From: an uncultured Oscillospiraceae bacterium
GTDB lineage: Bacteria; Bacillota; Clostridia; Oscillospirales; Acutalibacteraceae
Direction of reading: 5' to 3'
NCBI GenBank assembly: GCA_910587835.1
Contig: CAJUNQ010000009.1
Location: 1-53,017, forward strand
Length of the DNA stretch: 53,017 bases
The translations under genes and the position numbers were made by a program. The notes under the pieces were generated by a model that was not told the DNA's origin, did not search any database, and was given only the letters and a program-made list of their open reading frames with translations. The stretch's first letter is position 1, and each line of letters starts with the position of its first letter. Below, piece by piece: positions 48,342 through 53,017 of the stretch.

Positions 48342-50093
48342 CTACATCATCACCAGCTCCTGGTCAATGACTGTGGCAACGCACTGCCGGGTCTCATGGC
48401 GCAGGCGCACCACCTCGTTCTCATAGCGGATCTCTGTCCCCGCATAGGCAATTCCGCATTCCAGCCGCCCGGCATTCAAAGAGTAGGGGTCGGGGTCCGC
48501 CTCCGCCTTCTCCTCCGCCAGATGCCTGCGCTTCAGCTCGGCCATAGAGAGCTTTGCCTGGGCCTTCTGGATCAGGCTCACCTTCACCCGGCTCTCGGGC
48601 TGGGTTTCCAGCCGGTCCAGCTCCTCCCGCAGTCCTCGAATCTCCCGGTCCAGCAGCTCCCGCTCAAAGCTGTCGCAGGGGGCTCCCCCCAGTATAACCA
48701 CATTGCGGCACTCAGAGGGAGAGCCGATGATATTGGCGGCCACGCGCTTGGCCCCCCGTATGGTCCCGCCCATCACAGTCCCCCGGCCCGACTTGACCAG
48801 CACCTCCCCGCCGCAGTAAATGTTGCCGTTGATGATGCAGTCGGTCTGCAGGTTCTCCCGCACCTGGATGGTGGCGTTCTCAATATATTTGGAGAAAAGG
48901 CTTCTCTGGCAGCGCACCACAGTCTCCCCGTCCCCCAAAATACCCTTGACTACAGTCAGGTCGCCGCCGGCCTCTACCGAGCAGCCGGCCTCCAACGCGC
49001 CCTTTACGCTGACATTTCCCATGGCCCGCACCGAGAAGCCGCTGAGCACGTCGCCCTCAATATTCACGTCCCCCAAAAACTTGATGTCGCCGGTGGAGAA
49101 ATCCACGTCCCCAGGAATATCCAGCACCGGCTTCACCTGAAAGGCCTTGCCCGAGAACTCCACATGCCCGGCAATGCTGGCCACCAAAGAGAGGCCGTCC
49201 TCGCTGATCTCGGTGTTGCGGCCCTGGGGCAGGGGCGCCTCCTTGCCCTCCTTGGCCGGAATCTCCTCGTCCAGCACCGTCCGGCCCGGCTCGCCCTCGG
49301 TGGGAAGAATCAGCCGGCAAATCTCCTGCCCCTGGTCCACATTATGAATCAGGTTCAGGGCCGCATAGTCCACCTGATTGAACTCGTTCACCTCAAGCAC
49401 CCGTTCCACCTGCCGGGGGAAGTGCTCTACAATATTGCCGTTTTTGCCGTCAAAGGCGGGCTTGCCCCTGGCAATGAGGAAGAAGGAGAAGTATTTCCTG
49501 TCGTCATGAGAAATCCGGTCTACCAACGCCTCATCTATGCCAAAAAAAATGCCCTCGTCCGTCATGGCCCACCGAAGGTCCTCCCGGGTGAGCTCCAAGC
49601 CCTGGCGCACAGGGGGCAGCACCAGCACCCAGGCATACAGCTTATCCGCCGAGAGGAAGAAGCAGGGCTGCGCGTCCAGGGGGGGCAGGAACTCCTCCAA
49701 CTCCTCCTCATCCTTTTTCCCCTTCTTCTTGCCGCCTTTTTTTCCGTTGACCTCCTTCAGCCGGGCGGAGCAGACCCCCTTTAAAAAGCTCGAGGCCCTT
49801 TTCAGCTCCCGCAGAGCCACCTCCTCGGGCATGACCCCCTCCTCGTCCAGCACCAGCCGGGGCTGGGGAAGGTAGCCGTACTCCCCCCGCCGCAGCTCAT
49901 GAAGCTGATACAGCGGATGCCCGGCCTCCAGCTCCACAGTAGTATCATTGTGGAAGGAGGCGGAAAAGCCGGCGGAAGGGGCCGGGTTGCGGGCCTGCTC
50001 CTCTGGCTGAGAGGACGGAGCCTCGGGAGCGTCGGGCTCTGGCCTTGCGTGCCCCCCCAGAAGGAAGGCCGCTATTTTTTCTCGGATAGACAT
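48342..50093 (-). CDS. FapA/DUF342 polymer-forming-type protein
   Basis: About 583 residues. The central and C-terminal parts match the FapA (DUF342) family: an N-terminal region with WAMTDEGIFFGIDEALVDRI, ALNLIHNVDQGQEICRLILP, then the right-handed beta-helix repeats (DFSTGDIKFLGDVNIEGDVL, GNVSVKGALEAGCSVEAGGD, IINGNIYCGGEVLVKSGRGT). A C-terminal coiled coil follows. A Lys-rich insert (NGKKGGKKKGKKDEEELEEF) and a Pro/Glu-rich N-terminal linker are lineage features. The family is called flagellar assembly protein A, but it also occurs in non-flagellated bacteria and its biochemical role is open; no flagellar gene is nearby. The start at 50093 fits GGCGGA at 5 nt. Confidence 0.85.
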   Translation of the reverse strand: MSIREKIAAFLLGGHARPEPDAPEAPSSQPEEQARNPAPSAGFSASFHNDTTVELEAGHPLYQLHELRRGEYGYLPQPRLVLDEEGVMPEEVALRELKRASSFLKGVCSARLKEVNGKKGGKKKGKKDEEELEEFLPPLDAQPCFFLSADKLYAWVLVLPPVRQGLELTREDLRWAMTDEGIFFGIDEALVDRISHDDRKYFSFFLIARGKPAFDGKNGNIVEHFPRQVERVLEVNEFNQVDYAALNLIHNVDQGQEICRLILPTEGEPGRTVLDEEIPAKEGKEAPLPQGRNTEISEDGLSLVASIAGHVEFSGKAFQVKPVLDIPGDVDFSTGDIKFLGDVNIEGDVLSGFSVRAMGNVSVKGALEAGCSVEAGGDLTVVKGILGDGETVVRCQRSLFSKYIENATIQVRENLQTDCIINGNIYCGGEVLVKSGRGTVMGGTIRGAKRVAANIIGSPSECRNVVILGGAPCDSFERELLDREIRGLREELDRLETQPESRVKVSLIQKAQAKLSMAELKRRHLAEEKAEADPDPYSLNAGRLECGIAYAGTEIRYENEVVRLRHETRQCVATVIDQELVMM

Positions 50094-50359
50094 AGTGATC
50101 CGCCTTTCATATTTATTGGTATGATAGAACCGCCCCCTGCCTGAGCCCCGGCGTTCCAAGCCTTCAAACGCCGTATTGGGAAAGGAAGACCCCGGCGGCC
50201 GGCAAAGAAGGAACGCTTCCGGTCCCTTCCCCTCCTGAGCCGCCTCCGGCCCCCCTTTGGCCAGGGAACAGGCAGGCAGAGCGATGCGTATTTATATGAT
50301 TATATGATAATGTCGAGCGCTTGTCGCTCGGGCACATGCCGCGCATAAGCGTTGCGTAC

Positions 50360-50388
50360 ATTATAGCACGATGCACAGTCGTTGTAAA
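50360..50388 (-). promoter_or_regulatory. Promoter for fapA
   Basis: On the minus strand TTTACA (50388-50383), 17-nt spacer, TATAAT (50365-50360). It gives a leader of about 260 nt with a CGAGCG/CGCTCG hairpin (50314-50330) and an AT-rich stretch; the 50094-50438 gap has no gene. Confidence 0.72.
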
Positions 50389-50438
50389 TGTAAAATATTG
50401 CTACATTCCATAAGATTCCACTGCGCCAATTCTACAAA

Positions 50439-51272
50439 TCAGACAGTGGCCGCAAGCTGATAAAAAGCCACCGCGCTGGCCGCCGCCACGTTCAGAGAGT
50501 CCACCCCATGGGACATGGGGATGCGCACCGTGTAGTCGCACCGGGCAATGGTCTGGGGGGCCAGGCCGTCCCCCTCAGTGCCCAGAACAATGGCCAGCTT
50601 CTCCTCCCGGCCCAGCCGGGGGTCGCCAATGTCCAAAGCGTCCTCCCGCAGAGCCAGGGCTGCGGTCTTAAAGCCCATGCCCCTCAAAAAGGCGGTCCAG
50701 TCCCCCTCCTGGGGCAGATAGGCCCAGGGCACCAAAAACACATTCCCCATGCTCACCCGCAGGGCCCGGCGGTAGAGAGGGTCGCTGCCCTGGGCGGTCA
50801 GCAAAACCCCGTCCACACCCAAAGCAGCGGCAGAGCGGAAGATCGCCCCCAGGTTGGTGGGGTTCATGACATTTTCCAGCACAGCCACCCGCCGGGAGTT
50901 TCGGCAGACCGCCTCAGGCCGGGACAGAGGGGGCCGCCGCAGGGCGCACAGCATGCCCCGGGTCAGGTGAAAGCCTGTGAGCTGGCAGAGCACCGCCTCC
51001 TCTGCCACAAACACCGGCACAGGCCCGCACCGTTCCAGCAGGGGCCGGCCCTTGTGCAGGGCGTGTTTTCTCTCCATTAAAAAGGAGACCGGCTCGCAGC
51101 CTGCGTCCAAAGCGCGGCCAATCACCAGGGGGCTCTCGCCGATAAACAGGGCGTTGGCAGGGTCGGCCCGGTTCACCAGCTGGTTCTCGGTCAGCCGGGC
51201 ATAAACGTCCAGCTCCGGGGCGGCGAAGTCGGTTATTTCAATCAGATTGGGGTCGTTCACAGCGGTCACCAT
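50439..51272 (-). CDS. SpoU/TrmH-family RNA methyltransferase
   Basis: Protein of 277 residues. The N-terminal substrate-binding part (VYARLTENQLVNR...NALFIGESPLVI) precedes a SPOUT knot domain with VLENVMNPTNLGAIFRSAAA (motif 1 with the conserved N and R), LAIVLGTEGDGL (motif 2) and RIPMSHGVDSLNVAAASAVA (motif 3), all intact. It 2'-O-methylates rRNA or tRNA with S-adenosylmethionine; the target is unknown. The start at 51272 has no good ribosome site, only AGAAAACGG, and the best promoter puts the transcript start about 7 nt before it, so the message may be almost leaderless. Confidence 0.9.
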   Translation of the reverse strand: MVTAVNDPNLIEITDFAAPELDVYARLTENQLVNRADPANALFIGESPLVIGRALDAGCEPVSFLMERKHALHKGRPLLERCGPVPVFVAEEAVLCQLTGFHLTRGMLCALRRPPLSRPEAVCRNSRRVAVLENVMNPTNLGAIFRSAAALGVDGVLLTAQGSDPLYRRALRVSMGNVFLVPWAYLPQEGDWTAFLRGMGFKTAALALREDALDIGDPRLGREEKLAIVLGTEGDGLAPQTIARCDYTVRIPMSHGVDSLNVAAASAVAFYQLAATV

Positions 51273-51285
51273 CCGTTTTCTTTTC

Positions 51286-51314
51286 AGTATAACCGATTTT
51301 CCCGCTTTGTGCAA
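51286..51314 (-). promoter_or_regulatory. Promoter very close to the SpoU gene start
   Basis: On the minus strand TTGCAC (51314-51309), 17-nt spacer, TATACT (51291-51286). The predicted transcript starts near 51279, about 7 nt before the ATG at 51272. Confidence 0.62.
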
Positions 51315-51449
51315 GCACTACGGCAAATTACATGCGGCATGGGCGGGGCGCAGGCACAAAAGACAAGCTGGCTGCCCATTCAGCGCGAAAGGCCTGCGAC
51401 GCTGGCATTCAGTGGACGCTTTTCATGCCCGGCCTGGTCCAGGAGCAGA

Positions 51450-51976
51450 TGAAGGGCTTCCGGCTGGCGTCCTTTGAATACAAGCAGCTGCCCGCCATGC
51501 GCTTCATTGGCATGGAAAAGGACTTTTCTGAGGACCCCCAGGGCCTGGCCCAGGTGGTGGGCGTTCTGGACAGTCTGGCCTCATACCGCAGCGGCTTTGA
51601 CCAGGACGCCGTGCTCTTTCACCACCTGGGAAAAGGAGTGGACGTGGAACGCCGCCACGACATCTACGGCCGCTTTATGGCCCCGGATACCCCTGTGCCC
51701 CAGGGCTTTGTGGGTGTGGACTTCTCCCCCCAGGACAACCGGCAGCCCGGCCAGCCCTATCTGTCGCAATTTGCCTGTGCGGTATTTGCCGGGGACGACG
51801 ACGCTCTGCACCGGCGGGAGGGCTTTGACTCCGACGCCATGTACGATGTGACCCGCAATATCATCCTGGGTCAGAATACCGCCATACCCTACCCGGACAA
51901 ATACTGGACCGCCGAGGTCTATCCCCAGGGCTTTGACAAAGAGGGCAATATCTACCTGTTCAGCGTACAGCTGTAG
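51450..51976 (+). CDS. GyrI/AraC effector-binding-like domain protein, probably N-terminally truncated
   Basis: About 175 residues from the ATG at 51450 (CAGGAGC just upstream); the frame is open from 51332 but the earlier part is not protein-like. FRLASFEYKQLPAMRFIGM, a middle AVLFHHLGKGVDV, and TAEVYPQGF near the end resemble the effector-binding domain of AraC/GyrI-like regulators, which binds small cationic or hydrophobic ligands. The DNA-binding helices expected before it in a regulator are absent and the upstream 51293-51427 stretch looks like degraded sequence, so this may be a truncated regulator or a stand-alone sensor. The next gene follows 24 nt later. Confidence 0.5.
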
Positions 51977-52000
51977 TCCCACCAAAAGGAGGTCATTGAT

Positions 52001-52984
52001 ATGGATGCAAACCGAATCGCCCTCAGCCCCTTCATCGCCTGAGAGCATGGGGAGAACTTCACCTTTTCGGCCTGCATGAAAAAGCTGATGGAGTGCCTGG
52101 GCGGCGACCAAACCCTTTACACCTACGGCTTTTTCGCGGGCCTCAGCGGCGACGATTTTGTCATGTGCTACGGCGGCGGCAACGGTCAGTATAATGACTG
52201 TGTGTCCGCCTGCGCTGAAACCGGGGAGTTTCTCCGCCGGACCCTGGGCCGCATCGGCCTGGCCTTTTCCTATGCGCCCTCTCAGGACTGGACCAGGAGC
52301 CCGGAGAGCCTGAAGCAGCGCATCCGGGACTTTGTAGACCGAGGCCTGCCCGTGCTTGTAAAGGGCGAGGGGAATGACAAGAGCTATTCCCTTCTGATTG
52401 CCTATAGCCGGGAGGGAGGGGCCTATACCACCACCTGCGGCCTGCAGGAGACACACAGCGCCCTGGAGGAGGGCGGGGCCAGCTTGGTCTTTATCGACAG
52501 CCTGCCAATAATTCACAACCTCTCCCGGGTGTACCGGGAGTCCATTCTTCAGCTGCCCATGCTCATGAGCAGCCAGGCGGAGCCCGGGGTCACCTTTGGG
52601 GCCGCCGCCTACCGGAACTGGGCCAACGACCTGCTGGGTGGCCGCTATGACGGCCTCACCCCGGAGACCTTCCACAGCTGGGAGGACTGGTGCGTCTACA
52701 TATGCAGCCTTGCCACCAATGTCGGACACGGCTGGGACTTTATTGCCCGGGCCTATGTGCACAACCCGGACCTGCCCAACATTCTCCGGCTGATTGCCCT
52801 GCTGGACCGAAACGGCCAGGTGTGGAAGGAGCTGGAAGCTCTGGGCTTTGGGTTCAACATTACCGCAGCGGCCTTTAGGGCTTGTTTGAAAAATCGGAAA
52901 CGCCGTCTTTTTACCCAGAAGGGGCCCCTTTCTGCGTCAAAAATCCTCGCCAATCGGAAGATTGCCTTGCGGTTTTTTCCTTGA
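52001..52984 (+). pseudogene. BtrH/C39-peptidase-like protein broken by an in-frame TGA and a repeat
   Basis: AAGGAGG precedes an ATG at 52001 that encodes MDANRIALSPFIA and then meets a TGA at 52040-52042. The same frame continues without a break from EHGENFTFSACMKKLMECLG to near the window end, and the 13 residues before the stop look like its natural start. The body has DRGLPVLVKGEGNDKSYSLL and GFFAGLSGDDFVMCYGGGN, which resemble BtrH_N/C39-like folds followed by a helical half. From about 52876 the frame runs into a foldback element A copy, so the last 36 or so residues are repeat-encoded. Restart at the ATG at 52076 would lose the first 25 residues. Function unknown. Confidence 0.6.
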
Positions 52985-53017
52985 AATGAACCCCTTCTGG
53001 GTAAAAATTCGTCATTC
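52876..53017. repeat. Foldback element A, divergent copy 3, cut by window end
   Basis: It starts TTAGGGCTTGTTTGAAAAAT, keeps CGGAAACGCCGTC, TTTCTGCGTCAAAAATCCTC and TTGCGGTTTTTTCCTTGAAA from copies 1-2, but has TTTTTACCCAGAAGGGG in the 5' arm and the exact inverse in the 3' arm, and a changed apex CAATC-GGAA-GATTG. About 25 nt of the 3' end lie outside the window. It sits inside the 3' end of the BtrH-like gene. Confidence 0.85.

Noticed and set aside
52040..52042. Selenocysteine at the in-frame TGA
   Set aside because: No SECIS-like hairpin follows closely and the family is not a selenoprotein family; a nonsense mutation is simpler.
1..53017. CRISPR array, rRNA genes or an insertion sequence with transposase
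   Set aside because: No regularly spaced repeats, rRNA sequence or transposase motifs were seen; the only recombinase is the integrase at 1916-2989.

Overview
The window looks like chromosome from a fairly GC-rich, Gram-positive gut Clostridium relative. An Oscillospiraceae member of the Flavonifractor/Lawsonibacter/Pseudoflavonifractor type is my inference from composition, from the gene families (HemZ, bifunctional RelA/SpoT, S-layer-homology (SLH) proteins, FapA/DUF342, many zinc-ribbon proteins) and from the dense small palindromic intergenic elements. Nothing here names a species.

Layout. 1-3161 is the right end of an integrated element: a PH-domain protein, a zinc-ribbon membrane protein ending in two Ltp-type (superinfection-exclusion) repeats, and a zinc-ribbon tyrosine integrase, closed by a 45-nt copy of the 3' part of tRNA-Lys(UUU). 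3162-10.5 kb carries deoD-deoB, a GNAT enzyme, and malQ-glgP for glucan use. 10.5-16.3 kb has an ABC-F ATPase, nrdR, a P-loop kinase/galU pair and a RING-like membrane protein. 16.3-17.1 kb has no gene but two foldback elements. 17.1-24.5 kb is a tight operon: recJ, relA/spoT, a CPBP protease, hemZ and a uridine-kinase-like gene. 24.5-31.4 kb holds a zinc-ribbon protein, an esterase-sulfhydrylase-esterase operon and valS. 31.4-35.2 kb has two divergent secreted SLH proteins, a transglutaminase-like one and an NlpC/P60-like one. 35.8-45.5 kb is an oligopeptide ABC transporter operon (oppA-B-C-D-F plus a divergent ApbE-like gene) with unusually enlarged subunits and a perfect-consensus promoter. 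45.7-47.7 kb is an ABC exporter behind a candidate operator, an 18-codon leader ORF and a switchable Shine-Dalgarno hairpin. 47.7-53.0 kb has a decayed alpha-L-fucosidase-like remnant, fapA, a SpoU/TrmH methyltransferase and a decaying GyrI-like/BtrH-like pair.

The most interesting signals are: (1) the exporter leader, where CCTCCC can pair either with the exporter Shine-Dalgarno or with a GGGAGG inside the leader ORF; (2) a 168-bp foldback element present in two full copies, a third divergent copy cut by the window edge and a probable stub, with compensatory changes between copies that keep the arms complementary; (3) the Ltp-repeat protein beside an integrase; (4) the opp operon, with about 240 residues inserted inside the OppD ATPase, a large ectodomain in OppB and an added membrane tail on OppF.

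All calls rest on reading the sequence and on remembered family motifs; no database search was run.
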